A stretch of 64,000 nt of DNA from Limnanthes douglasii subsp. nivea (Eukaryota > Streptophyta > Magnoliopsida > Brassicales > Limnanthaceae). Position 1 is the stretch's first letter, and every line of letters starts with the position of its first letter. Under the pieces are notes generated by a model that saw only the letters and a program-made list of their open reading frames with translations, was not told where the DNA came from and ran no database searches. The stretch is from the NCBI GenBank assembly GCA_036936605.1, contig JAUPFV010000004.1, positions 93,336,334-93,400,333 on the forward strand, given 5' to 3'. Positions 41,801 to 53,938 of the stretch are shown here, in pieces. A program made the translations under genes and the position numbers.

Positions 41801-44489
41801 ATCCAAAGGATCAGGAGCATACCATGTTTGTCACTGACAGGGGTCTTCATTGTTACAAGGTGATGCCATTTGGGTTAAAAAATGCCGGGGCTACATATCA
41901 AAGGTTAGTGAACAAAGCCTTTGCTGATCAAATTGGAAGAAATATGGAGGTGTACATTGATGACATAATGGTAAAAAGTGTGGATGAAGAACTACACTTG
42001 GCAGATCTCCAAGAAACTTTTGCTAACTTAGTAAAAGTAAATTTGAAACTAAATCCTGAGAAGTGTGTGTTCAGAGTGCAGTCCGGGAAATTCCTGGGGT
42101 ATATAATAAGTGAGCAAGGGATACAACCCGATCCGAACCAACTTAATGCTTTATTCCAAATGGAGCCTCCTCGGAATATTAAAGAAGTACAACAGTTGAC
42201 TGGGAGGTTGGTTGTTTTAAATCGATTTATCTCGAGGTCTTCAGACAGATGTGCCCCGTTTTTTCAAACTTTAAAGGGTGCAAAGGGATTTGACTGGACT
42301 TCACAGTGTGATGAGGCCTTCAATGAGATAAAGAAACATCTGTCCTCCCCCAAGACTTTATTTAAACCTGTTGATGGAGAGACACTCTTGGCAGTTTCCA
42401 GTTGTGCCATCAGTGCTGTATTGGTAAGAGAGGTGGATAATTACCCCCGTCCAGTGTACTACATCAGCAAGAGCTTGATAGATGCATAAAAACGCTATTT
42501 AAAGTTCGAAAGGTTAGCATTAGCCTTGGTAATTGCTGCAAGGAAGATGAGGCCTTATTTTCAGGCTCATCCTATTATCGTCCGGACATCCTATCCCTTG
42601 AAAAATATTCTTCAAAAGGCAGACATTTCAAGTAGAATGACTAAGTGGTCAGTGGAGTTGGGGGACTTCGATATTGATTTTGCTCCTCGAACAACAATCA
42701 AAGCCCAAGTTGTGGCTGATTTCTTAGTTGAATTCCACTCGGATAGGGATACAGAGCAAACAACTGAAATGAAAGATAAAAAGGTATGGGTTGTCCGGAC
42801 GGATGGTGGATCAAGTACTATGGGATGTGGTGCAGGGGTATGCTTGACCTCTCCGTATGGTGACAAAATGTACCAAGCTATATGTTTTGCTTTTAGGGCT
42901 TCCAACAATGAGTCTGAATACGAAGCTGCTATAGCTGGTTTAAAATTAGCTCATATTTGTGGGGCCAAAATGGTCAAGCTGGTGAGTGATTCCCAGCTTC
43001 TTAGTCACCATACACAAGGTCAATCTGAGGCAAAAAAGGAGCAACTAGTGAAGTACTTACTTCTTCTTAAAAATGAGGCACTTAAGTTCAAAAGCATCGT
43101 TTATGAGCACATACCCCGAACAAAAAATGAACTAGCAGATTCCTTGGCAACCATAGCCTATACTGAGTCATACCCTTGGAACCATGTGCTAGAGTGCCCT
43201 TCTATTCAACTCAATATGGGTAAGGAGGAAGAAATTTTTGATGTACTCAAGATTGGAGGTTTCCTCTCCTGCAGTATCTCTCCGATGGTATACTGCCTCC
43301 GGAGAAGTCGATAGCAAGAAAAGTAAAGTACAAGGCTCGTGCTTTCATCATACTAATAGATGTTCTTTATAAGAAGTCTTACAGTAAACCCTTTTTACAA
43401 TATTTGGGGGATGATTAATCTCAAATAGTCCTCTCTGAATTACATGATGGTGAAGGATCAGCTCACTGTGGATTCAGGGCTCTAACAAGAAGAGTTTTAT
43501 TGGCTGGCTATTACTTGCCATCTATAATGCAAGATGCTAAGGAGCTGGTGAAAAGGTGTGACCCATGCCAGAGGTACATCAATGAAATTCATGTCCCAGC
43601 CATCCCTTTAGAGTCGATTTCTGAGCCTATACCTTTTGCTCGATGGGGGTCGGATCTGGTGGGACCTCTTCCTGTGGCATCCAGAGGACGCCGGACAATA
43701 ATTGTTGCTATTGATTATTTTTCGAAGTGGATCGAAGCAGCCCCACTGGCAGGAACAACATCAAAAGCTGTCATAAAATTCATTTTATCCAATATCTGTT
43801 GTAGATTTGGAATTCTACAGAAGATAACAACAGACAATGGGCCACAATTCGACAACAAGGAAATGGAGAGTTTTTGTGCCTCGAGGGGTATACAACATTG
43901 TTTCTCTTCACCTTTCCACCCACAAGCAAATGGTCAGGTTAAAGTGGCTAACAGAACTATACTGTCCGGTTTAAAGAAATATTTAGAATGGGCTGCTGGA
44001 AAATGGCCTAGTTATTTATAAGAGGTTTTGTGGGCCTACCGGACTACACCTGGGGCTGCGACACAAAAGTCACCTTTTGCCTTGGTCTATGGGATGGATG
44101 CTATAGCTCCCATAGAAGCAACTCACCCTTCATTTCGAGTTCACAATTTCTCCGAACACGCTAATAAAGTGGCAATCAGAGGTCAGCTCGACTTAATAGA
44201 AGAAAGAAGAGTTAAAGCTCACCTTAGACCTGCACACTATCAAGGTTTGATGAGAAGCAGGTTTGCTTCCAGAGTTAAAAGAAGAGATTTTCAGCCGGGG
44301 GACAAGGTGTTAAGGAAAGTCTTCTTACACACTAAAGAGAAGCTGCTCGGCAAACTGGCCCCAACTTGGGAAGGACCTTATATGGTCATTGAAAGGCTTA
44401 AACGTGGAACATACTGGCTAGAAGACAATGATGGAAGGGTTTTGAATCACCCTTGGAACATTGAGCATCTCTGAATGTACTTGGAGTAG
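38872..44489 (+). pseudogene. gag-pro-pol of Element 2, broken
   Basis: It starts MNTNAPEVPPALLEV at 38872 and follows Element 1 throughout: gag core (about 39500-39960), knuckle CQYHNDTGHTIDDC (about 40280-40320), protease VDTGSSANSLF (about 40816), conserved UAG (41221-41223), RT with YIDD (about 41955), RNase H tether, aRNH TDGGSS (about 42800), integrase finger and DDE core (43440-43960), and GPY module (about 44380). Premature stops include 39013, 39655, 40033, 40111, 41326, 42487, 44019 and 44472. A deletion of about 10 nt near 43245 shifts the frame. The ancestral stop is TAG 44487-44489. Most stops are at codons that read CAA, CAG or CGA in Element 1. Confidence 0.94.
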
Positions 44490-44989
44490 AAACTATGTAA
44501 ATATTTACTTGTTTAAAAATCCATGTCAATATTTGGGGGCATACTCTTTCCTACCCTGGTGGCGCGAGGAGGTTTTAATGAGGTGTCCGGGCTTTTTTAT
44601 AAAATTTGATGCCTTCTTAAAAATCCGGAGTGTTCTTACTCTGTTTCTTGTCACACCATCCGGATTGAATTAAAGGAATGATGACTACTTAAACATTTGT
44701 CACCGGAGAATTTAAACACTCTCGCTTTAGAATATTTATGAAATAACTAAGGGCTGTTTAAACACTAGCCACCAAAATTGAAACAAACTATGAAAGAATG
44801 TAAGAATTGTGCAAAATAAAGACATCCATTAAAATAACCGAAGTGCCTTGGCCATCCAAGGACTTTAAGTTTTCAAAACAAACAGATCTGTCTGAACAAA
44901 CACCGGACACGATTACAGAAATGCCTTGGCCTTCCAAGGAATTTAGTTTAATCAAAACAAAAAAACACACACAAGAGATAATTGATATT
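44490..44989. other. Convergent 3' region of Element 2
   Basis: It holds the palindrome GTAAATATTTAC (44497-44508, 7 nt after the ancestral pol stop) and hairpins CCTTGGCCATCCAAGG (44846-44861) and CCTTGGCCTTCCAAGG (44924-44939), spaced 78 bp. The second is a perfect 6-bp stem. The order matches Element 1. Confidence 0.7.
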
Positions 44990-46720
44990 CTAAGACTGAG
45001 CCTTTGAAGACGGTTCGACCTCACCTGTTTTCTTTTTCTTAGGGTCATCATTCCCCTCACCTGGAATCTCCTCGGTGTTCTCTTCTTCATCGGATGAGGA
45101 TGCACTGGAGAAGTCAAACTTGTCACCCTCAGCCATTGTATGAAAGGGAAGGTCTGGATACTCTAAAAAACACCATAAGTCTTCCAAATTCCTCTTCGGG
45201 AACTTTTCGTGAAACAGCAAAACCATGTCTGACTTCACCTTGGCATACATCTCCTCTTGACTGTCTATCACATTGTTAGCATAAGCATCAATCTTGGCCT
45301 AAATTTTGGCCTCTTACTCCCTTAGCAGATCAGCTTTCTCCTCTGCAACCTTGGACACCGAATTCTCGAGCGCAATCTTGTCATTTGTCAAGTTATGGAT
45401 GACTTGGTCCTTGGCCTTCGCCTCATCTTTTGAAGAGGTGAGATCTTTCTCTAATCCGGACAGCTTTTCCCGGAGATCTTTGATAGTATCTTCTAAGGTG
45501 GAAACCTTTGTGGTCAACCCCTCTTGACTCTTCTTTAGCTCCTCGTTTTCTCCCTTCAAAACATCAGCATTTTGGGTGGCAGTGAAGAGGTCGTTGGACA
45601 GTTTTTCCTTGTCAGAGTTAAGGGACGTAATGATTGTTGCCTGACCTCGTACTTGCTTCTCCAGGACCAACACTGGCTGAACGGTGCTCAGTATGGAGTG
45701 AGTTATAGCCTCTCTTTTACTTGAAACAGTGAAAGTTTTACCATTAAAGGTAACAGTGTTCGAAGTGCTTGGAGGGAGATAGGGCCCATCAAAATCATTT
45801 CTGGGGAGGTTTTCAAAGTACTCCCCGAGCCCCTCAAGCCCCGTAAGGTCAACACCATCAATAGTAAGGTCTCGTCCTCCAACCTCTCCAGTTCGAAAAT
45901 CTCCAGGGATCTCCTCTGCTCTTGTTGGATCGATAGGGTCTACAGGAGGGAGAGACTTTGGAGGCCGGAGAGAAAGTTCATCACCCCTGGAGGTCTTTTT
46001 CTTCTTGGCCTCCCTCTCATTGCTTTCTGCTCCTCGTCTCCGGTCTCTCTTAGGAACCCTTGGGGGTATTGGAGATCCTTCTTCTTCCCTAGCACTCTCA
46101 TGCTCTACCACTTCTAGGAGAGCAGCATCGATCTAGCTTGGAACTGGCCCCTCTGGGTTTGTTGGAGCAGTCTCCTCCACCTCGGCAGGATTAGCCTCAC
46201 CTGTAACTTTCTTGCCTTTCCCTTTTTTGCCTTTCATCTTACTTGGGGCCTTGGCTCAACCTGGAAAGTACAGTGAACCGTCCGGTGCATGTGTTATTTT
46301 AAGGACTACATCTAGAGGGGGTGAAGTGGTAAGTTCTTCCCAAGTCAAGTCTCTCCGGCCAGTAGTGTTCCAGAGATGAGACCTTGGGAGAGATATCTGC
46401 ATCTGACCCCATGACTATAAATGGGGAAGGCTTTTTGAAGCTGGTAACTGCTAGCCCTGGTTCAACAGTGGGCTCTGATTCTTGAACCGACGAGCCTGAA
46501 ACAATAGGAGAAATGTTGGTTTGAAACAATCTCCTCGGTTTGGCACTTCTGGTAGAGGAGGAGCCCTGGTCAGGCTCTGTGGTTGAGATTACTGGTTTGT
46601 CGATGGGGGAAGTAGGTAGGCATGCAGCAATGCGCCTCTCCCGTTCAACTTTTGTGCCTTTTCTAGCTCTGATAGATTAAGTCACCCGCCTTTGATTAAA
46701 GCGTTCCTAGTCGTGAACAT
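44990..46720 (-). pseudogene. aORF of Element 2, core deleted
   Basis: It starts MFTTRNAL at 46720 (minus), 102 nt after TATA (46822-46828). The N-terminal part reads to about 46390 (MGSDADIS), then jumps straight to the LWNTT-type region of exon 2. Compared with Element 3, about 1.2 kb is missing (equivalent to about 55125-56365), removing the PF04195-like core and the intron. Short TCTC homology at the join suggests microhomology deletion. Further stops lie near 46678, 46257 and 45300. The coiled-coil and acidic tail parts are readable (45314-46111; 44990-45271). Confidence 0.88.
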
Positions 46721-46821
46721 AAACTCACGACCAAAGAGAAGGATTTGTGTTTGAGAGAGAAAGCTCTGAAAATTAGCAAAGTGAATATGAAGATAATGGT
46801 AAAACAGTGGAGAAGTGATTA

Positions 46822-47005
46822 ATTTATAGTAAACACCTAAAAAGGTGCTTTGATTCCTAGGAGAATTCGAAAGGATTAGCAATGATTAAGGAAACGAAGC
46901 TTATGTCATCTTTATTTAATGAAGAGGTTGCTTTTCAGAGAAGATGAGAGCGAAATTCTAGGTGAAAAAACGGCTAAAATAACGAACCAGAGAGAGACAC
47001 GTGTC
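46822..47005 (-). promoter_or_regulatory. aORF promoter of Element 2
   Basis: TATAAAT (minus, 46822-46828) and the G-box palindrome GACACGTGTC (46996-47005), about 170 bp apart as in Element 3. It is intact although the gene it would drive is deleted. Confidence 0.6.
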
Positions 47006-47155
47006 CCACGAACTCTGGCAAAAAACCGTTTAAATTCAAGAAACCTTTTTCAGTCCGGATAAAGCTATGACACAATTTGAAGGACCTGTCCGGATATAAC
47101 TGTCACTAGCAATAGACTGTTTTTTAGGTCTTGCCAAAGGTTTTTGAGCACCACC

Positions 47156-47170
47156 TAAAAAAAGGGCTAC
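47156..47170 (+). other. Element 2 polypurine tract
   Basis: AAAAAAAGGGCTAC immediately precedes the 3' LTR. Confidence 0.85.
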
Positions 47171-47578
47171 TGATGAGTCCGGATTCATTCACCACTTCGG
47201 ACAGGGTCAGTTCGAACAATGTCTACCTAACCGGACAGGGACAGTTCGGACACCATCATCCATTGGACTGTTCGAATAGAACTAAAGTACTTAAAACCTA
47301 ATCACTTCTTGACTAAGCTGCATGTTCTCCTACTTAGCACTCATGGGTCCTTAAACTCGACACGGGTCCATTAAACACGACCTGAAAGCCCATAAGGCCC
47401 AGATATAAGGGTATAAATACCCAACCACCAACATTAAATGAGGGTAATAAAAATTAAATACAACCAGGCTGCTTAATTCTCCCTCTACACTCTACCCAAA
47501 CATTAAATACTCACAAACTTCCACAAAACTCTAAACAAAAATTACAAACTTACCCTCAGACAAAAACAGACCACACCA
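47171..47578 (+). repeat. Element 2 3' LTR
   Basis: 408 bp, same ends as the 5' LTR; TATAAATA at 47412-47419. Twelve differences from the 5' copy were counted by eye, spread along the LTR. Confidence 0.96.
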
Positions 47579-48501
47579 ATGATCACAAAAAGTAGTGTGA
47601 ACCATTGATTTGGTGTCACCTGGGTTGGACACAGATCCAAAAGCTCAAAGTGGTCAACTATCATTGGGTCCAGCGGAAAATCGAAGACCTTAGTTGATGA
47701 TTTATGGGTAGACCACTAGTTCGTCTTTTTTACAATATAAATGTGTTTCCTTTTTTTGGGGAAGATGAAGCGTAATGCTGTTCTCATTCCTATCGCTTCT
47801 TCTGGATCAACTGATTGGCTCTCATTGTAATATATATATAGGGAACATTTTTCAAAGCCAGTACGTAATGCGCTTCGAGAGGCCTCAAATTCTCACATAT
47901 TGACGCACGCAGCTCGTCGGATTTTATGACATGAACTTTCTTTCTTCTCGATCTATAAGCTTTTTCTTTTGCAGCACTTTCAGATTCCGTCAAAGTTTCT
48001 TCTTCTGTTTCAGCTTCGTTATTTGAATGAGTAGCTTCAGATTCGAATTCTTTTTCAGATTCCTCGTCCATAAGTCGAGGAGGATTACTAGAGGGATTTT
48101 GTTGAGATGATGTCGTTGTCTCAATAATCTCCCTCAGGGGAGGAGAAGTGGTTGATGGATTCGAGGTGACATCAACATCATCTCCCATGGCTATCAATTT
48201 TTTTTTCTTGGAGTTCCAGAAGGGTAAATTTTTGGAAGATTGGTTGACGAATGAGTCTCTTCAGATTTCTTTGAGAAGGTTTTGCTCACTTCACGACTAA
48301 TTCGAGATGATGATCCAGTAAGGGAAGGTGAGATTCAATGTGTTTTTGGTGTTCGAGTTTTGGATGATTGGATTTCTTATGTAAGAGGAGAATGTGAAAA
48401 ACATGAGCTTTGGAAGGATCGAAGTTACCGTAGTATATGGTCTTTGTAAACAAACCAATAGGAGTGTTGCTTATTAATCTATTATTCATCTTCCCTTTCA
48501 C
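47579..48501 (-). pseudogene. aORF of relative B, N-terminal part
   Basis: A minus-strand open piece (47790-48197) starts MIAMGDDVDVTSNPST, comparable to the AMGSDSDHSP segment of Element 1 exon 1. It runs through a Ser/Glu-rich stretch to LRPLEAHYVLALKN, matching the lead-in to the core (VEFKYLLALLKT). Upstream, 48286-48501 may include the N-terminus (MKGKMNNRLISNTP), but the start codon cannot be fixed. The gene is split by Element 2 and carries stops. Confidence 0.65.
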
Positions 48502-48760
48502 TAATACAGAGGTAGTCGTAAGCTCCGAAGACGTTGTTATGTGATTTTGAAGATTTGGGTTTTTTGGGAATTATGGATTTAGATATTATGGGTTTTGGAT
48601 ACTTTCTTATAAACGAGTTGAAGATTGAACAAAAATTTTGAATTTTCCGGTGAAGGTAGTAATAGAATGAAGAAGTTGTTGAAGGTAGCAAAAGGATTTT
48701 GAACTTATGCAGTTTCTCTCTCAAGGAATTTTTTTTGTGAAACAAACAATGGGTTGCAAC

Positions 48761-48770
48761 ATTATTTATA
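48761..48770 (-). promoter_or_regulatory. TATA box of the relative B aORF
   Basis: TATAAATAAT on the minus strand upstream of the aORF N-terminus, in the position equivalent to the TATA boxes of Elements 1-3. Confidence 0.5.
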
Positions 48771-49148
48771 AGAAGAGAAAAGAAGTATTGAGAAGTGGAA
48801 GAGGTGGACAGTGATTGGGCAGAATTTGAATCGATTACGTAAATAAGGATCTAACGTATGTCACGCTATGAGTCTAGTGGCATACCTACTGCCTAAGGTG
48901 TCATTATTTGCTAAGAAATAGACTTGGCATCTAGAGTGCCACTCTATACTTGGCTTCCAATTTGAATCATGATATGAGTAAAATATTTCTTGCTAAAATA
49001 ATTCGATGTGTCTGAAGGAAGTTGAGATGGAATAACATATTTGAAGCACTTCGAATTATGGATACGGGGATTTTCTTCACCTCTGAATATGTTTGAGGCT
49101 AGTTAGTTCTCATTCATTTACTTACATAAGAACTAAGGGGAATATTGA

Positions 49149-49450
49149 TAAGGAAATGGAACTTCGAGGACCTAAATGTAAAAAATAAAACTTCTTATAA
49201 CAGACTGTAAAGTTAGAGAAAGATACTAGAACTTTGTATTTAAGTTGAAGACTAATATGTAATTATCCCTTTTATGTAACTGTTTCAGTTAGGAGCTAAG
49301 TCATTGCGCCTCTATATAAAGGTCAAAGCTGATCTAATAAAAGGGTTGGCTTTTTAAGATAAATCAGTCTTGCAATCTAACTGTCTCTCTCTAGAACCTA
49401 TTTCTCTCTTTATACTCTAATTTCTCTCAATTTACTCAAACGATCCAAAT
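49149..49450 (+). repeat. Probable 3' LTR of relative B
   Basis: It starts TGATAAGG after a purine tract. It holds TATATAAAGG (from 49313) and AATAAA (49336-49341), then a CT-rich leader, as in LTR R-U5. It is similar in order to 53380-53710 (GCTAAGTCATTGCGCCTC versus ACTAAGTCCTGGCTCCTC before the TATA). The right end is uncertain. Confidence 0.5.
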
Positions 49451-50643
49451 TAATCAACTCACCAGCTTTTATATAAGCCTTCAAGCTCTCGGCTTTACCT
49501 TTAGCAAAGTCCAAACAATAAAACCAGGCAAATAAAAGCAGGAGTAAAACTAATATCAATAAATTAGAGCGATTAATGAATGATGTTATACATAATCGAA
49601 TATAAATAGTTGGGTAGTCTTTTATAAGGCCAATGACTTAGTCCGTTTTCATAAGCATTGGATTATGTTCACTCTTAAAGATCATTGTAATCCAAACATG
49701 TTATAATAATATCACAATAATATCAAACTTTTAAAGTAGGATTTTTAAGTGTTAAAAATATGGTTAAGAATCTAATTGATGACGAGAAATTGATATTGAT
49801 AACTTAAAAAATATCCAAAGGGCAAATACGTCCAAAATATTTCAAAAAGAGTCGCACAATAATTAGAGAGAGGTTAAAATATAACTTTTAGATGAAAAAC
49901 TAACAAATTAGTAAAAGAATAACATTTGTTCATCATTCTAAGAAAATATACATTACCTTATACAGTAATGGCGGTAGGCCTTTTGTCCTACATAATTTGT
50001 CTAATTTTAGCTATTTTATGCCATTAATTCCTAATATTAAAAATATTTACTCCTTATAACATAGAATACCGTGAATGTTACACATATTGTTGGGTTTATA
50101 TTACAAGTTAAATACCAGTCCAATATTTTATCGGTTCAACATGCGAGTCAGATAAATCCTACCTCTATGAATAGCTCCTCAGTCCTGGAAAAGATTCTTT
50201 GAGAGGTTTAACTTTGATGTTTATTCGGATCTTGTTTATGCCCTTGCTTCGAATTGCAAACAACTTTATGGTATAAAATTGTTTGGGTCAGATAACCTTG
50301 TCTCTAATTACCATATCTATGGAAATTATTAGTCTCGTAGTGGTTTATTCTTGTACACGTGCCGTGAAAGCATTCGATTTAGCAATAGACCCTCAATAAT
50401 GAAGTGATAATAGTTGGTGAAGAGACCTTTCCACTCTCCAATATAAGTATATGTCGGGAGTGCAAAGATAACTAAGAGGTATTTCAACTCCTCAACTTAG
50501 ATGTCCGTTAGGCCTTCGAAATCCCCTCTATAAATCTACCATTCCATTTCGTATTATTCTCACTTCTTTATGATTTTAGAGATAAAAAGAGAAACTCGTG
50601 TGCTTTTGCCATCATAAAATCTAATTTTTGATTTGATCAACAC
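49451..50643. other. AT-rich DNA upstream of the relative C aORF
   Basis: No gene. The segment from about 50090 (TGTTGGGTTTATATTACAAG) to 50640 may include a decayed LTR of relative C, but no ends or duplication could be matched. Confidence 0.4.
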
Positions 50644-50651
50644 TATAAATA
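50644..50651 (+). promoter_or_regulatory. TATA box of the relative C aORF
   Basis: TATAAATA lies about 120 bp before the candidate start at 50768, matching the aORF promoter geometry of Elements 1-3. Confidence 0.5.
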
Positions 50652-50767
50652 CTTCTATAAGACAAATATTTGCCTTCTCTCACTCTTTGTTTTCATAAAA
50701 TTCCTTCGAAGTTATCCGGAAAACTTGTTTGAGGTAAATTCATTATTCCCAAACTTAATTTCTTTAT

Positions 50768-53347
50768 ATGTTTTGCGAAAATTCCTTTTCATGGAGGTTG
50801 TTAATCTCTAAGAAAGCTAAGGAGATACTAATTTTTCAGAATGTAGATAAAGGACCTATTAATATTTGTTTTAAGTGTTTGATCACGAAGCCGACACATT
50901 GGGAAGAAAACAAACCGAATCGGTTAGCCTCTCGTCTTTTTCACACCATTCTACTTGTCATTTGATAAAAACATGTATCCTCCCAAACAAATTTTTTCTC
51001 GGTATGGACGACAACATGGTGGGTTTGAGACAGTTATCTATATACTCGATACCTACCTCGTAGTACAAAACTGATACATGAACCCCTCTCGCCTCCAAAA
51101 CCTTTCATTACCTTTGTAGAAACGAAGACGCTCTCCCAATCAACATAAAATAAATTCAAGAGGCCCCGAATGACTCTGTGGACCATGATACTCCCCTGAA
51201 ATAATTGGCTGGGTTCGGAGGGAAGGTTCTCATAAGATCTCATAGAGTTCATTCAAGTCAAGCTATATATTGGAGGAATCTTATATGCCTTACAAAACAA
51301 TATTGGTTCTTACGGAAAATCGATATAAATGGATGATGAACCTGATGAAAAAATTGAGGGTCAAAATAGGCTTTAGGTCAAACTTATTAGTTTGAATGAT
51401 AAATGAGATGATGTTGAGGGTCACTGAGTTATGAAACATGGTGTTGAGATCTGAAAGAAGAATAAAAATAAAAAATCAAAGCCAAAGAAAGAGAAAAAGA
51501 AAGAAGTTGAAGGCAAACGGCCCACTGAGATATTTGAGGTGCTCGAGAGTAACCTACACAAGTTTAACAAATGATACCTCATAACTATGTATAACATTAA
51601 GTACAATTACTTCTCTGAGACGGGCGAGTATAAACTTTGACAAATAGGGGGAATTCCAGAGTCACTTCATACTCATTTTTCTAAGGTTGGAGAGACGTCG
51701 TTGTCTATCAAGAAACATGAACTTGTAGTATATCTTGAATTAGGGACTTCAGTTTCCTTTAGATCGTGTTATCATTTGGCACTTCAAACTGGTGTACTTT
51801 TTCCCTAGTCAAGCTAGTCTACATATATTGTTCATTCTCATGTCTTGTATCATTACATTGAGGCTTACTTGTATCAAACTTTCCATGAAGCAGTTTGTGG
51901 GTTTTATTGCCGTTTCGAGGAACCCTCGTATACCTTTTTACTCGATCACCCTGGGGAATGAGTATAAGTGGTGGATAATCTCCTCGAAGTAGAGAAAACT
52001 TTGAAGCAACAATTATTTTTTTGTTAGTGATTGTTGGAAGAATGGAAATAAATTTCAAATAAAAAAACTCTAGTTGACCTCTGAGGAAGTTGAAGAGTAC
52101 ATTAAACATGCTCTTCTGTTAAACTAGTCTAAAGTTACTATAAACATTTCAATTTTTTTAATTTTCATGTTATATTATTTTATATGAATCTCTAGGTCCA
52201 AACAACAATATTTAAAATCTACTGAGAATACTTTCACCAAGGTGAGCAAGTGGGCCAGAGAAAATTGGTCAAAGGAATTACGTAATTGCTTTACTATAGT
52301 AAACATGGTTTCAAGCCATCTTTGGAGTATGAGCAAAAAAAGTACCATTTCTTTGGAACAGTTAAAGAATCCTCTTGATTCGGTTAAAGTTGTAAAGTAA
52401 CTGGTTGCTCCTGATGCTCAATTTTTCCTTCCAACCGGAAAAAAGCTCCCAGTCATAAAGTGAACAATGAAGTTTTTGTTGGCCCGGAAAAAAATCCGAG
52501 AAAAGTGCTAAGGAGGAGAAGCAAGATATCTTGGCTGATTTGGAGGTCAATAAACCACTAAATGATATTATTGATCTTTCTACATTTAAGAGAAAAGGAA
52601 ATGCATTTACTTTGAAGAATAATAAATCAACGCACATATCTACATATAAGAAGGCATTAAAAAAACTTTGGTTAAAAGGAATTCTGATGCTGGAAAAATA
52701 ATTATCTCATCCTCGAATCAAATTGCGACTACTGCGCTGCCTGACCATTGTGATATTCAACCCTTATAAACCAATTAGTAACTCTTTGTGGGTAAAATCA
52801 ACAAATTTTAGATGTACAATCCCCACGAGCTCAATCTCTATTTTTCTTGGAAAAGAAACAACATGGGTTGGACACTCAATCCTGAAGAGACTAGTGGCCA
52901 GTTCTTGTGGTTGGAAACTAACAAAGGTCGAATTCTCCAAGATCTGGGTCATTCCAACATCTTGAAACATATTAATTTACTTTATATCTTCATGAGGTTG
53001 TTGCTCTCATTACAAAACTTAAAAGGGAAGCGACACAAGAAAAAATGTATTTATAGAATACTAAAAACTTAATTGGGCGCCTTGAGAGTTCCAAATCGAC
53101 CCTTGGAGAAACTGTTGCTTGTATCGATTAATGCATGAGAGTCTTCACTCGACGCAACGCTATAGTCAAATCTAAAATGGTCCTTGGTTTTTATAAAACC
53201 TTTCCGGATTTAGAGTTGGGCTCTTACTAGAATACGGTTTCATAATAGAATTGTCCTGAACATATTTCATTCGAAGATGAAGAGATGGTGTTTGAAGATG
53301 CATCCGAGGCATCCACAAATTTACAAGGTGAAGATGATGGTGGTTGA
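50768..53347 (+). pseudogene. aORF of relative C, decayed
   Basis: The candidate start is MFCENSFSWRLLISKKAKE at 50768. The core is recognisable at about 51780-52060 (MSCIITLRLTCIKLSMKQF, PFYSITLGNEYKWW), parallel to MSCIMASRLSGIPLPMEEF in Element 1. An intron-like gap ending TCTCTAG near 52196 precedes PKQQYLKS and VSKWARENWSKELRNCF, SSHLWS (52200-52330), parallel to exon 2. Coiled-coil remnants follow, and an acidic tail (EDEEMVFEDASEAS, GEDDGG) ends at TGA 53345-53347. Stops and shifts are numerous. Its gag-pol partner is not present in this window. Confidence 0.75.
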
Positions 53348-53379
53348 TATGAAAATAGAGTTTTAAGGATTAATTTATA

Positions 53380-53710
53380 AATAATGTAAATTTAGGGATT
53401 TAATTGTAATTAATATAACATTTTTGTCCTTAAATTTATGACTGGAGTAAGTTTTAGAGGATATTTGTGACTTTGTATAATTTATAAGGACTAAACGGTG
53501 CTTAGTCCATTTTGTAACAGATTCAGTTTGAGACTAAGTCCTGGCTCCTCTATATAAAGGACCAGACTACTCTAATAAAGGGGTTGAACACTTTTACTTT
53601 GAAACTCATTTGTACTTGTGTTTTCTCTCTCTGAAAACTCTCTAACATTTTCTCCTCTAGAATTCTTCCTTAGCAATTTACTAAAGCAAAATCAAACCTC
53701 GTCAATAACG
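53380..53710 (+). repeat. LTR-like sequence
   Basis: TATATAAAGG (53551-53560), AATAAA (53574-53579) and a CT-rich leader to about 53700 parallel the LTR-like block at 49149-49450. Its ends were not resolved. It may be a 5' LTR remnant of the element whose integrase fragment follows. Confidence 0.45.
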
Positions 53711-53756
53711 ACCCTAAATCTGATAATAAAGACATAGAAGATTTTTGATCTTCCAA

Positions 53757-53938
53757 AGGTATTCATCATTGTTTTTAACACCATTCCACCCACAGGCCAA
53801 TGATCAAGTAGAGGTTACGAACAAAACTATCTTCAATGGCTTAAAAAACTTAGAATAGACTACTGGAAAATGGCCAAATTATCTTCATGAGGTTTTGCGG
53901 GCCTACCAAACAACCCTCGTGAGCAATGAACTAGAAAT
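53757..53938 (+). pseudogene. Integrase fragment, target of Element 3
   Basis: The plus strand reads GIHHCF, FHPQANDQVEVTNKTIFNG, GKWPNYLHEVLRAYQTT, the integrase DDE-E region of a Tat-type pol, with stops. It is cut at 53938 by Element 3; the remainder would lie beyond 64000. The target duplication would be GAAAT (53934-53938). Confidence 0.85.

Larger units (their letters stand above)
38391..47578 (+). mobile_element. Element 2: complete but inactivated Tat-lineage retrotransposon
   Basis: 9188 bp with two 408-bp LTRs that differ at 12 sites by eye (2.9%) and perfect duplication ATGAT (38386-38390 and 47579-47583). The order is as in Element 1, but on the plus strand: LTR, PBS, gag-pro-pol, convergent region, antisense aORF, PPT, LTR. 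Gag-pol has at least eight premature stops and a frameshift, and the aORF has lost its core and intron. It is older than Element 1 and could move only with proteins from another copy. Confidence 0.96.
47579..49450 (+). mobile_element. Relative B, right part: aORF 5' end and probable 3' LTR
   Basis: After the duplication ATGAT the minus-strand aORF of relative B resumes (to about 48500), with its TATA box at 48761-48770. Between 48771 and 49148 no gene is seen. A purine-rich AACTAAGGGGAATAT then precedes TGATAAGG at 49149, the likely start of the 3' LTR. Confidence 0.65.

Noticed and set aside
53380..53710. LTR pair 49149-49450 with 53380-53710 bounding one element
   Set aside because: Both are in plus orientation, but the DNA between them holds a plus-strand aORF without gag-pol and no matching duplication was found. 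The two blocks are only loosely similar.
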